Below are positions 1 through 8,973 of a stretch of DNA of 64,000 nt, one piece after another. The position numbers and the translations under genes were made by a program. How positions within the stretch are numbered: position 1 is the first letter of the stretch; each line of letters begins with the position of its first letter. This stretch comes from Aromatoleum buckelii (GTDB lineage Bacteria; Pseudomonadota; Gammaproteobacteria; Burkholderiales; Rhodocyclaceae). Where the stretch lies: NCBI RefSeq assembly GCF_012910785.2, contig NZ_WTVH02000010.1:186001-250000 (forward strand), written 5' to 3'. Under the pieces are notes generated by a model. That model was not told the origin of the DNA, did not search any database, and saw only the letters and a program-made list of their open reading frames with translations.

Positions 1-1563
1 CCCGTTGAACCAGTGGAAGAAACCCGAGAACCAGCCGCCTTCGCCGTGTTCGTGGCCTTTCTCGACCGGCTTGAGCATCGTCGCGCACAGCGCCGGCGTG
101 AAGATGATCGCGACCAGCACCGACAGCGCCATCGCCGCGGCGACGGTGATCGAGAACTGCCGGTAGATGACGCCGGTCGAGCCGCCGAAGAACGCCATCG
201 GGATGAACACCGCCGACAGCACGAGGCCGATGCCCACCAGCGCGCCGGTGATCTGGTCCATCGAGCGCTTCGTCGCCTCCTTCGGCGGCAAGCCCTCTTC
301 GCTCATGACGCGCTCGACGTTCTCGACGACGACGATCGCGTCATCGACGAGCAGGCCGATCGCGAGCACCAGGCCGAACATCGTCAGCGTATTGATCGTG
401 AAGCCGAACGCCGCCATCACGCCGAAAGTGCCGAGCAGCACCACCGGCACGGCGATCGTCGGGATCAGCGTCGCGCGGATGTTCTGCAGGAACAGGTACA
501 TCACGAGGAACACCAGGGCGATCGCTTCGAGCAGCGTCTTGACGACGCCCTGGATCGAGATCGCGACGAAAGGCGTGGTGTCGTAAGGCACCACCACTTT
601 CACGCCGGCGGGAAAGTACGGCACGAGCTGGTCGAGCCGCGCGCGCACCGCAGCCGCGGTATCGAGCGCGTTCGCGCCGGCGGCGAGCTTGATGCCGATC
701 GCGGCGGCGGGCTGGCCGTTGTAGCGGCCGACGGTACCGTAGTTCTCGGCGCCGATCTCGATGCGCGCGACGTCCTCGAGGCGCACTTCGCCGCCTTGCG
801 CGGAACTGCGCAGCAGGATGTCCTCGAACTGCCCGACCGTCTCCAGCCGGCTCTGCGCCGTGATCGACGCGGTGAAACCCTGTCCCTCCACCGCCGGCGT
901 GCCGCCGAGCTGGCCGGCCGAAACCTCGTTGTTCTGCGTGCGGATCGCGACCTGGACGTCGCCTGGCGTGAGCCCGAACTTCATCAGCTTCGCCGGGTCG
1001 AGCCACACCCGCATTGCGTACTGCGAGCCGAACACCTGCACTTCGCCGACGCCGGTCACGCGCGACAGCGGGTCCTGTACCGACGAGACGAGGAAGTCCG
1101 CCAGGTCGACCTGCTTGAGACTACCGTCCTGCGACACGAAGCCGATCACCATCAGGAAGTTGCGTGACGATTTCGCCACCTGCACGCCCTGCTGCTGCAC
1201 CGCCTGCGGCAGCAGCGGCAAGGCCAGTTGCAGCTTGTTCTGCACCTGCACCTGCGCGATATCGGGATTGATGCCGGCGTCGAACGTCAGCGTCACTGTG
1301 GCCCGGCCGAAGGAGTCCGACGCCGATGCCATGTACAGCAGCCCGTCGAGGCCGGTCATCTTCTGCTCGATGATCTGGGTGACCGAATCCTCCACCGCTT
1401 TCGCCGAGGCGCCGGGATAACTGGCGTTGATGACGACTGTCGGAGGGGCGATCGACGGGTATTGCGACACCGGCAGCGTCAGGATCGACAGCGCACCGGC
1501 GAGCATGATGACGATCGCGATGACCCACGCGAAAATCGGTCGGTCGATGAAGAAGCGTGCCAT
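1..1563 (-). CDS. RND efflux pump inner-membrane transporter (AcrB/HAE1 type), C-terminal half cut off
   Basis: Proton-driven multidrug exporter of the inner membrane, working with the adaptor encoded just upstream and an outer-membrane channel. The 521 visible residues begin with the typical N-terminus [17 protein letters not shown], followed by the porter domain ([15 protein letters not shown], then SGYPGASA-like text) and transmembrane segments. [14 protein letters not shown] carries the paired Asp residues of transmembrane helix 4 that relay protons in AcrB. HAE1 pumps are about 1040 residues, so about half of the gene lies beyond base 1. The start is the ATG at 1563-1561, 10 bases after the adaptor stop, which indicates one operon. 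Substrates cannot be told from sequence. Confidence 0.95.
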   Translation of the reverse strand, partial: MARFFIDRPIFAWVIAIVIMLAGALSILTLPVSQYPSIAPPTVVINASYPGASAKAVEDSVTQIIEQKMTGLDGLLYMASASDSFGRATVTLTFDAGINPDIAQVQVQNKLQLALPLLPQAVQQQGVQVAKSSRNFLMVIGFVSQDGSLKQVDLADFLVSSVQDPLSRVTGVGEVQVFGSQYAMRVWLDPAKLMKFGLTPGDVQVAIRTQNNEVSAGQLGGTPAVEGQGFTASITAQSRLETVGQFEDILLRSSAQGGEVRLEDVARIEIGAENYGTVGRYNGQPAAAIGIKLAAGANALDTAAAVRARLDQLVPYFPAGVKVVVPYDTTPFVAISIQGVVKTLLEAIALVFLVMYLFLQNIRATLIPTIAVPVVLLGTFGVMAAFGFTINTLTMFGLVLAIGLLVDDAIVVVENVERVMSEEGLPPKEATKRSMDQITGALVGIGLVLSAVFIPMAFFGGSTGVIYRQFSITVAAAMALSVLVAIIFTPALCATMLKPVEKGHEHGEGGWFSGFFHWFNG

Positions 1564-1573
1564 CGTCGCGTCC

Positions 1574-2788
1574 TCAGTTCTTCTGCGCGGCGGCAGGGGG
1601 AGCGGCCGCTGCGGCGGCAGGGGCGGCACCGGCTTCGGTCACCTGCACCTGCGCGCCGGGGCGCACGCGCTGCAGGCCTTCGACGATCACCCGGTCGCCG
1701 TCGGCGAGGCCGGCGGTCACGACCCATTTGTCGCCGAGCGACTGTTCGGCGGTGACGCGGCGCGCCTCGACCTTGCCTTCGCCACCGACGACCATGACCT
1801 GGGCGTTGCCGCGCGGATCGTGGCTGAGCGCAGCATGCGGCACGAGCGCGGCGTCGCTCTTGATGCCCTGCGAGAGCCGCGCCCGCACATACATCCCGGG
1901 CAGCAGTTCGGCGCGCGGATTCGGGAACACCGCGCGCAGCGTCACGCTGCCGGTGCCGGGATCGACGGACACCTCGGAAAACGCGAGCCTGCCTTCGGCG
2001 CCGAAGACGCTGCCGTCTTCCAGCACCAGGCGCACCGGCACGGTGTCGCCACTCGCCCGTTGCAGCCTTCCTTCGGCCAGATCGCGCTTCATGCGGAGCA
2101 GCTCGCTGCTCGACTGGGTGACGTCGACGTAGATCGGGTCGAGCTGCTGCACGGTGGCGAGGGCCTCACTCTGGTTCGCCGTCACCAGTGCGCCCGGCGT
2201 GACCGCTGAACGGCCGATGCGCCCGGCGATCGGCGACGTGACGCGGGTGAAGGCGAGGTCGATTTTTGCCTTCTCGATCGCCGCCTTCGCGGCCGCGACT
2301 TCAGCCTGGCCCTGCTGTAGTTCGGCCGTCGCGTCGTCAAAGGCCTGCTTGCTCACGGCGTTGATCTTGACCAGGTCGGCATAGCGGTCGGCCTTGAGGC
2401 GCGCGGCGTAAACATTCGCCTCGGCGCGTGCGAGGTTCGCCTTGGCGCTGTCGTAGGCGGCCTGATAGGTCGCCGGGTCGATCTGGTACAGCACCTGACC
2501 CGCCTTGACGTCGCTGCCTTCGGTGAATGGGCGCTGCTTGACGATGCCGGTGACTTGCGGCCGCACTTCGGCGATCAGGTAAGGCGCCGTACGCCCCGGC
2601 AGCTCGACGACAAGCGGCACCGCTTCGGTGTGGACGGTGACGACGGTCACTGTCGGCGCAGGAGGTGCGGCGGGTGCGGCGGCGTCTGCCGAGCCCCGTT
2701 GCTTGTCGCTCCCGCAGGCGGCGAGCAGCACGGCGCTTGCCAGTGCGATGGCCACTGGCCGGAACAGCCGATTGCCGTTGATCCCCAT
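1574..2788 (-). CDS. RND efflux periplasmic adaptor (AcrA/MexA type), lipoprotein
   Basis: Membrane fusion protein linking the RND pump to the outer-membrane channel. About 404 residues from the ATG at 2788-2786, which has a GAGAGG ribosome site 7-8 bases upstream; an in-frame ATG 63 bases further upstream would add a His-rich stretch before the signal peptide and is less likely. The N-terminus has a lipoprotein signal with lipobox LLAAC, then a lipoyl/barrel-sandwich half ([16 protein letters not shown]), an alpha-helical hairpin, the second half-motif [18 protein letters not shown], a beta-barrel and an Ala/Pro-rich tail. Shares an operon with the pump and is divergent from a TetR gene; a double palindrome between them suggests repression. 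Confidence 0.95.
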   Translation of the reverse strand: MGINGNRLFRPVAIALASAVLLAACGSDKQRGSADAAAPAAPPAPTVTVVTVHTEAVPLVVELPGRTAPYLIAEVRPQVTGIVKQRPFTEGSDVKAGQVLYQIDPATYQAAYDSAKANLARAEANVYAARLKADRYADLVKINAVSKQAFDDATAELQQGQAEVAAAKAAIEKAKIDLAFTRVTSPIAGRIGRSAVTPGALVTANQSEALATVQQLDPIYVDVTQSSSELLRMKRDLAEGRLQRASGDTVPVRLVLEDGSVFGAEGRLAFSEVSVDPGTGSVTLRAVFPNPRAELLPGMYVRARLSQGIKSDAALVPHAALSHDPRGNAQVMVVGGEGKVEARRVTAEQSLGDKWVVTAGLADGDRVIVEGLQRVRPGAQVQVTEAGAAPAAAAAAPPAAAQKN

Positions 2789-2855
2789 GAATCGCCTCTC
2801 GAAATGGTGGTGCCGGTGTTGGAAAGTGTGCCCCGTTCGGGTCGGGTGCAAAAAA

Positions 2856-2885
2856 TAGAATGTTTATTCTAGAATGGTCATTCTA
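2856..2885. promoter_or_regulatory. Double palindromic operator, probable TetR-family binding site
   Basis: Two perfect palindromes sit in tandem and share two bases: TAGAATgtttATTCTA (2856-2871) and TAGAATggtcATTCTA (2870-2885). They lie between the divergent efflux operon (start 2788) and the TetR gene (start 2951), where an AcrR-type repressor would control both directions. The site is seen directly; the identity of the binding protein is inferred from position. Confidence 0.75.
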
Positions 2886-2950
2886 TGTTAGGATTTTCCG
2901 CAGTGCAAGATCGATGCAAGACCTCTTCAATATTTCCGGAGACCCTGCGA

Positions 2951-3565
2951 ATGCCTCCCGACTCCGCCCCTCCCGACCAGCCGCGCGCCGAAGTCCGCCG
3001 CGCGCAGATTCTCGCCGCCGCGGGTGACTGCTTTCGCAGCAAGGGCTTCCACGGTGCGAGCATCGCGCAGATCTCGAAAATCGCCGGCATGAGTCCGGGG
3101 CATATCTATCACTACTTCGAAAACAAGGAAGCGATCATCGCGGCGATCGTCGCGCAGGATCTCGAACATGTCCTGGCGATGACCGCTTCGCTGCGTGCCG
3201 CGTGCAACATGAAAGAAGCGATGGTCGAGCACGTCGCCGACGGCGTCGAGCGCAATCTCGAGCCGCGTGCGGCGGGACTCAATCTCGAGATCCTTGCCGA
3301 AGCGGCCCGCAACCCGCATGTCGCCGAGATCGTCCGGTCTGCCGACCGCGTGTGCCGTGACAGCCTCGCGCTGACGCTGCGCGACATGCGCCGCGCGAGC
3401 GGCCATGATGACGACGAGGCGACGATCGCCGGCATGATCGAAGTGCTCGCTGCGATGTTCGAAGGGCTCGCGAGCCGCAGCATCCGCAACCCGGATCTCG
3501 ACCGCAGCGTCGTCGTGCGGCTGTTCCAGGGCGCGCTGCGCGACCTGCTCAGTCAGAATTCCTGA
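2951..3565 (+). CDS. TetR/AcrR-family transcriptional repressor
   Basis: 204-residue regulator. The N-terminal helix-turn-helix (about residues 16-65) contains ASIAQISKIAGMSPGHIYHYF, the TetR DNA-recognition signature, followed by ENKEAI; the C-terminal ligand-binding helices are not diagnostic. Start chosen at the ATG at 2951, with GGAG 9 bases upstream; an upstream in-frame ATG at 2885 overlaps the operator and is unlikely. Divergent from the RND adaptor, so probably the local repressor of the pump and of itself. Confidence 0.93.
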   Translation: MPPDSAPPDQPRAEVRRAQILAAAGDCFRSKGFHGASIAQISKIAGMSPGHIYHYFENKEAIIAAIVAQDLEHVLAMTASLRAACNMKEAMVEHVADGVERNLEPRAAGLNLEILAEAARNPHVAEIVRSADRVCRDSLALTLRDMRRASGHDDDEATIAGMIEVLAAMFEGLASRSIRNPDLDRSVVVRLFQGALRDLLSQNS

Positions 3566-3857
3566 CTCCTGCCTTCTCCCCGGCCCGTGGAGGGCAGCCG
3601 CGCCGGCCGGAAATTGCTTCCGGAATATCCGTGGGGCATGAAAATCATTGTTTCGAGGTATTTCAGCACTGAGTCGCGTCAGGTACGTTTCAGTTTCATG
3701 GGTTGCGCGGAACGGATTCCTGTCCTTTGATGAATATCTCCAGCGGAATCAAGGGTTCCCACTGCCACGGAAGGGCGGGACGCCAGATGTCGGAAGTCCG
3801 GCGCCGGATGTCCGCTCGCCGCGGTGGCGAACGCCGGATTCACAGACGAGGTGTATT

Positions 3858-6800
3858 TTGGACGACCCTCTCAGCGACGGGCGCACTCCTTTTCCGGAGT
3901 GGCTCCCCCCCGGCGGCGAAACGGGGGCGCTGGTGCGCCGCATCGACTGGGGCCGGACAGCGCTCGGCCCCGTCGCGCAGTGGCCGGGGAGCCTTAAAAC
4001 GGTCGTCGCGCTGGTCCTCGGGGCGGGTTTTCCAGCGGCGCTGCTGTGGGGCAGTGATCTCGTCCAGATCTATAACGATGGCTTTCGGCCGCTGCTCGGC
4101 GTGCGCCATCCCGACGCGCTCGGGCGCAGCGCAAGGGACAGCGGGACCGCAGCGTGGCAGGTTCACGAACCGCTGTGCCGGCAGGTGATGGCCGACGGCG
4201 ACGCGGTGATGCTCTCAGAGCAGGTCGTCGATCCGTCGTCCGGTGACAGCGCTCGGCCGCTGTACGTGACGAACTGCTACAGCCCGGTCCGTTGCGAGGA
4301 CGGAAGCATTGGCGGCGTGCTGGTGACGGTGATCGACGATACGCCGCGGATCCTCGCGCGCCGACGCCAGGAGGCGAGCGAGGCGCGCTACCGGGCGCTC
4401 TTCGAATCGATCGACGAAGGGTTCTGCATCGTCGAGATGATCTTCGACGGGCGCGCAGAAGCGGTCGATTATCGCTTCATCGAGGTCAATCCGGCGTTCG
4501 GGCAACACACCGGCCTGGTCGATGTGGTCGGGCGCCGCATGCGCGAGCTGGTGCCGGAACATGAATCCTTCTGGTATCAGATCTACGGCGAAGTGGCGCT
4601 CACCGGAGAGCCGGTCCGTTTTCAGCGGCGCGCCGCGATGCTCGACCGCTGGTTCGACGTCTACGCGTTCCGTTACGGCAAGCCGGACGAGCGCCAGGTA
4701 GCGGTCGTGTTCAGCGACATCACCGACGAGGTGCGCACCGAAGCGGCGCTGCTGGCCGGGCATGTCCGCTTCCGCCGCCTGTCCGAAGGGCTCGAGCGGC
4801 TCTCCCGCGCGGACAGCAGCGCCGAACTCCTGGAGGAGCTGCTGCGTGCGGCGCAGAGGCTTGTCGGTGCGGACGGCATCACCGTCGAGCTCGACAATGG
4901 CCGGTTCCGCTGCATCGGCAGGGGGGCGATGAACGGGGCGGTGTGGGAACGCAGCCATCATCCGCTGGTCGCGCGCGTGGCGGACTGGACAATCCGCCAT
5001 TGCCGGACAGCGGTGATCGTCGATGTGCGCGACGACGAGCGCGTGCCCGCGGAGGTGCTCGAAGGGGTATCGAAGCGCGGCCTGGTGATGGTTCCGGTTG
5101 GCGGTGCGATCCCCACCGGTGCCGTCGGCGCGTATTGGCTCCGGCCGCACCGGCCAGACGACGAGGAGGTCGCGGTGCTCGAGGTGCTGGCGAGTGCCGC
5201 CGGGACTGCGCTCGCGCGGCAGCTCGCGAGCGACCGGCTACGCCAGAGCGAGGAACGTTTCCGCGTGCTCGTCGAGGAAACCGCCCAAGCGGTGTGGGAA
5301 GGCGATGCCGCGGGAGCCCTGGTCGTCCATTCGCCGTCCTGGTCCGCCTACACCGGCCAGACTTTCGAGGAAATGGCAGGTTTCGGATGGCTTCAGGCGA
5401 TTCATCCCGACGACCGCGCCCGCGTCGAAAGGGAATGGCGCGTGGCGGTTGCCGGTCGGCGTGTGTTCGATACGGAACTTCGCCTGCGTCACCTGGGCGA
5501 GTGGCGCTGGGCGAACGTGAGGGCGGCGCCGCTCGTCGGGGCGGACGGCCAGGTCGAGAAATGGGTCGGCATGAACATCGACATCACCGACCGCAAAGAG
5601 GCGGAACAGCGCGCCCATGAAGCAGCACTGCACGACTCGCTGACCGCGCTGCCGAACCGCCGGCTGATCTTCGAATATGCGGAGCATCTGCTCGCGGCGG
5701 CCGGGCGCAAGCACAGCCAGGGTGCGTTCCTGTTCATCGACCTGAACCGCTTCAAGCCGGTCAATGACCTCTACGGCCACGAAGCCGGCGACCGGCTGCT
5801 GCAGGAGGTCGCGTGCCGCCTGAAGGCGGGCGTGCGCAAGGAAGATATCGTCGGGCGGCTCGGCGGCGACGAGTTCATCGTCCTGCTGCCCTATCTCGAG
5901 CAGACGCAGGAAGCGATGAACATCGCGCAGTACGTCGTCGAAAGCGTGTCGCAGCCGTTCATGATCCGCGACGCAGAAGTCTCCGTTTCACCGTCGATCG
6001 GCATCAGCCTGTTTCCGCAGCACGGCATGACCGTCGATGCGCTGATCCGCGCCGCCGATCTGGCGATGTACCAGGCCAAGCACTGCAGCGGCGGCGCTTA
6101 CTGCGTGTATGCGCCGGACCTCGAACACCGCGACGACATGTCGACGACGGTGGAGGGCCGGCTCAAGCAGGCGCTCGCAAAAAACACGTTCGCGCTGCAT
6201 TACCAGCCGGTGATCGACCTGAGAACCGGTGCCGTCACGGGAGCCGAGGCGCTCCTCCGCTTTGCCGGCGAGGACTGCGAGGCGCTCGGCCCCGGGCTCT
6301 TCATTCCCGTCGCCGAATCGTCGGGCCTGATCGGCGCCATCGGCGAGTGGGTCACTGCTGAAGCGTGCCGCCAGCACGTTGCGTGGGCCGCCGAGGGGCT
6401 GGAACCGGTGCCGATCGCGATCAACGTGTCGCCGGTCCAGTTCCGGCAGCGGCGCTTCGTGCAGCGCCTCGCGGACATCCTGCGCGAGGGCGGCATGAAT
6501 CCGGCATCCTTGCTGCTCGAGATCACCGAAAGCGCGGTGATGGACAACGCCGACGATGCCGCCGGAATCCTCGCCTCAGTCAGGGCGCTCGGCGTCAAGG
6601 TCGTGCTCGACGGCTTCGGCACCGGCTGCTCGAGCCTGGCCCATCTCGGTTCGCTGCCGCTCGACAAGCTCAAGATCGACCGTTCGTTCGTGGAGGGCAT
6701 CCGCCAGGATCCGACGAGCCGCGCGGTTGTCGAGGCTGTCATCGCGCTCGGCCGCACGCTGGGGCTGGAAGTCGTCGCCGAAGGCATCGAAAGCGGCGAC

Positions 6801-6917
6801 GCGTTCGCGTACCTGAAGGCACACGGCTGCGACCAGGGCCAGGGGTATTTCTTCGGCCGCCCGCTCCCTCGCGACGAGTTCGCGCGGCAGTTCCTGGGCA
6901 AGGGGCGCGGACCCTAG
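3858..6917 (+). CDS. Multidomain c-di-GMP enzyme: PAS-PAS-GAF-PAS-GGDEF-EAL, EAL motif degenerate
   Basis: Probable cytoplasmic sensor and c-di-GMP turnover protein, about 1019 residues from the TTG at 3858 (GAGG 6 bases upstream). The frame is open back to an ATG at 3648, so the start is uncertain; the 3566-3857 stretch shows no other gene. Order: N-terminal PAS-like domain (about 20-165), PAS (175-300), GAF (310-460), PAS (465-580), GGDEF (590-750) with an intact GGDEF at 669-673, and EAL (770-1010). In the EAL domain EALLRF (E797), INVSPVQF, LLLEITES, KLKIDRSF and AEGIES are present, but the metal-binding DDFGTG is DGFGTG (D918, G919). Family knowledge says this Asp pair binds the catalytic metals, so phosphodiesterase activity is doubtful while cyclase activity is plausible. 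No transmembrane segment seen. Confidence 0.93.
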   Translation: MDDPLSDGRTPFPEWLPPGGETGALVRRIDWGRTALGPVAQWPGSLKTVVALVLGAGFPAALLWGSDLVQIYNDGFRPLLGVRHPDALGRSARDSGTAAWQVHEPLCRQVMADGDAVMLSEQVVDPSSGDSARPLYVTNCYSPVRCEDGSIGGVLVTVIDDTPRILARRRQEASEARYRALFESIDEGFCIVEMIFDGRAEAVDYRFIEVNPAFGQHTGLVDVVGRRMRELVPEHESFWYQIYGEVALTGEPVRFQRRAAMLDRWFDVYAFRYGKPDERQVAVVFSDITDEVRTEAALLAGHVRFRRLSEGLERLSRADSSAELLEELLRAAQRLVGADGITVELDNGRFRCIGRGAMNGAVWERSHHPLVARVADWTIRHCRTAVIVDVRDDERVPAEVLEGVSKRGLVMVPVGGAIPTGAVGAYWLRPHRPDDEEVAVLEVLASAAGTALARQLASDRLRQSEERFRVLVEETAQAVWEGDAAGALVVHSPSWSAYTGQTFEEMAGFGWLQAIHPDDRARVEREWRVAVAGRRVFDTELRLRHLGEWRWANVRAAPLVGADGQVEKWVGMNIDITDRKEAEQRAHEAALHDSLTALPNRRLIFEYAEHLLAAAGRKHSQGAFLFIDLNRFKPVNDLYGHEAGDRLLQEVACRLKAGVRKEDIVGRLGGDEFIVLLPYLEQTQEAMNIAQYVVESVSQPFMIRDAEVSVSPSIGISLFPQHGMTVDALIRAADLAMYQAKHCSGGAYCVYAPDLEHRDDMSTTVEGRLKQALAKNTFALHYQPVIDLRTGAVTGAEALLRFAGEDCEALGPGLFIPVAESSGLIGAIGEWVTAEACRQHVAWAAEGLEPVPIAINVSPVQFRQRRFVQRLADILREGGMNPASLLLEITESAVMDNADDAAGILASVRALGVKVVLDGFGTGCSSLAHLGSLPLDKLKIDRSFVEGIRQDPTSRAVVEAVIALGRTLGLEVVAEGIESGDAFAYLKAHGCDQGQGYFFGRPLPRDEFARQFLGKGRGP

Positions 6918-6982
6918 AGGATGTTCCGAGCGAGCGCATCGGCCGCGCAGCACGAGGCAAAGCCGTTTCCTGCGGGCGCTCC

Positions 6983-8377
6983 TCAGTACAGACCCGTCAA
7001 ATAATAGAACGCGATGACCACGAACACCGCCACACTTTTGATGCAGGTAATGGCGAAGATGTCGCCGTAGGCCTGTCGGTGGGTGAGGCCGGTGACCGCC
7101 AGTAGGGTGATGATCGCGCCGTTGTGGGGCAGGGTGTCCATGCCGCCGCTGGCCATCGAGGCGACGCGATGCAGGACTTCCATCGGGATGCCGCTGACGT
7201 TGGCCGCGGCGATGAACTGCTCCGCCATCGCCGCCAGCGCGATGCTCATGCCGCCCGTGGCCGAGCCGGTGATGCCGGCCAGCGTGGTGACCGTGATCGC
7301 CTCGTTGAGCAGCGGGTTGGGGATGGCCTTCAGCGCATCGGCGACGATCAGAAAGCCTGGAAGGATGGCGATGACCGCGCCGAAACCATATTCCGAAGCC
7401 GTGTTCACCGATGCCAGCAGCGTACCCGACACCGCCGCCTTGGTGCCTTCGGCGAACTTCGCGCTCACCGTCTTGAACGCGAACACCAGCACGGTGAGGA
7501 TGCCCACCAGCAGCGCCGCTTCCACGGCCCAGATCGCAGCGACCTTGGAGACCTCGGTGACGATCGGTTTTCCGCCCCCGGCCACCGTTATTTCATGGGT
7601 GCCGCCGTACAGCTGCGGAATCCACACGCCGAAAACGCGGTTCAACACCCCCACTGCGAGCAGCGGCAGGATCGCGATCAATGGGTTGGGCAGAATCTCG
7701 CCGCCGAACGGCTCGGGTTCGTTGAGGTGACCCTCGCCGTAGCCTTCGTTTCTCGCTGCCGCCTGTTTGCGCCGCCAAGTCAGATAGGTCAATCCGACCA
7801 GCAGGATGAAGACCGAGCCGACGACGCCGAGCCAGGGGGCGGCCCAGGCATTGGTGTTGAAGAAGGCCGAGGGGATGATGTTCTGGATCTGCGGCGAGCC
7901 CGGCAATGCATCCATCGTGAAGCTGAACGCGCCGAGCGCGATCGTTCCCGGTAGGAGGCGTTTCGGGATGCCGCTCTGCCTGAACATTTCGGCGGCGAAC
8001 GGGTAGACCGCGAACACCACGACGAACACCGACACGCCGCCGTAAGTGAGGATCGCGGAGACGAGCACGATCGAGAACATCGCGCGGTCGCGCCCGACAA
8101 GCTTGATCACTGCGGAAACGATGGACTTCGAGAAGCCGGACAGCTCGATCACCTTGCCGAACACTGCGCCGAGCAGAAAGACCGGGAAGTAGAGCTTGAT
8201 GAAGCCGGCCATCTTGTCCATGAAGACGCTGGTGAACATTGCCGGCACGAGCGACGAATCGGTGAACAACACTGCGCCGAGGGCGGCGACAGGGGCGAAG
8301 ATGATCACGCTGAAGCCGCGGTACGCGACGAACATCAGGAACAGCAGCGCCGCCAGGACGACTGTGAATTCGTACAT
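6983..8377 (-). CDS. GntP/CitMHS-type organic acid permease
   Basis: Inner-membrane carrier of 464 residues with about 11-12 hydrophobic segments along its whole length, starting MYEFTVVLAALLFLMFVAYRG. The pattern, with polar re-entrant stretches such as SFTMDALPGSPQIQNIIP and a C-terminal ATGGMSIALAAMAEQF, fits the GntP family of gluconate/carboxylate:proton symporters. The substrate is unknown. Its location upstream in the same direction as a CBS protein and beside an acyl-CoA ligase suggests uptake of an organic acid that is then activated, but this is inference. Confidence 0.87.
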   Translation of the reverse strand: MYEFTVVLAALLFLMFVAYRGFSVIIFAPVAALGAVLFTDSSLVPAMFTSVFMDKMAGFIKLYFPVFLLGAVFGKVIELSGFSKSIVSAVIKLVGRDRAMFSIVLVSAILTYGGVSVFVVVFAVYPFAAEMFRQSGIPKRLLPGTIALGAFSFTMDALPGSPQIQNIIPSAFFNTNAWAAPWLGVVGSVFILLVGLTYLTWRRKQAAARNEGYGEGHLNEPEPFGGEILPNPLIAILPLLAVGVLNRVFGVWIPQLYGGTHEITVAGGGKPIVTEVSKVAAIWAVEAALLVGILTVLVFAFKTVSAKFAEGTKAAVSGTLLASVNTASEYGFGAVIAILPGFLIVADALKAIPNPLLNEAITVTTLAGITGSATGGMSIALAAMAEQFIAAANVSGIPMEVLHRVASMASGGMDTLPHNGAIITLLAVTGLTHRQAYGDIFAITCIKSVAVFVVIAFYYLTGLY

Positions 8378-8415
8378 TTGGAAAGCCTTATCGAGTGCGT
8401 TGGGGGAAGACCGGG

Positions 8416-8883
8416 TTAGTAGCTACCGCCGGTCTCACCGCTGGACTCGATACGCTCGCGCTCCAGGTCCTTGATGAGGTGCTCGTCTTCGGCGACCACC
8501 TCCTCCAGCACGTCGCGCATGGAAAGCGTTCCGATCACGCTGCCTTGCTCGATCACCGGGAGATGGCGCACCTGCTTGTTGTGCATGATCGACATGCAAC
8601 GCTCGCTGGAATCGTCGGCGGAGACGCAAAGGAGGTCGCGGGTCATGATCTCGTGCGCCCGCGTGTCCCTGGCGTTCCGGCCCAGCAATTCGACTTTCAG
8701 CACGTAGTCGCGCGCGGTAACGATGCCGAGCAGTTTTTGCTCGTCCATGACCAGAACGGCGCTGACGTTGTTGTCCGCCATCGTCTGCAACACCGCGATC
8801 ACGAGCGCGTCCGGAGCGACCGACACTACGCCGTTCCCGGTCTCCTCCACCAATTGCTTGGCCGTCTTTACGGTCTTTTCCAT
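8416..8883 (-). CDS. Tandem CBS-domain protein
   Basis: 155-residue protein made of two CBS domains (about residues 10-65 and 75-135), with the typical VSVAPDALVIAVLQTMADN and LPVIEQGSVIGTLSMRDVL segments. CBS pairs bind adenine nucleotides or related ligands and act as regulatory modules. It ends about 40 bases before the GntP-type permease start and is probably cotranscribed with it. The N-terminus begins directly before the first CBS domain, so no other domain is present. Specific role unknown. Confidence 0.9.
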   Translation of the reverse strand: MEKTVKTAKQLVEETGNGVVSVAPDALVIAVLQTMADNNVSAVLVMDEQKLLGIVTARDYVLKVELLGRNARDTRAHEIMTRDLLCVSADDSSERCMSIMHNKQVRHLPVIEQGSVIGTLSMRDVLEEVVAEDEHLIKDLERERIESSGETGGSY

Positions 8884-8973
8884 TGCCTGTCTCCTTCGTT
8901 GTGTGGGGTCGCGAAATGCGCTTGTTTTTGCGTTGATGATTGAACGCGACCTAACCCTGCCTTGCCGCGGGGG

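Noticed and set aside
13-1167. Long open frame on the plus strand opposite the RND pump gene
   Set aside because: Highly biased Arg/His/Asp composition, no motif, and fully antisense to a clear RND gene; a product of high GC content.
3780-3835. Short similar units resembling GCCGGATGTCC near 3780-3835
   Set aside because: Too few and too irregular for a CRISPR or tandem array.
3648-3857. N-terminal extension of the PAS-GGDEF-EAL protein from ATG 3648
   Set aside because: No ribosome site or conserved residues; TTG 3858 has GAGG at good spacing and lies just before the first domain.
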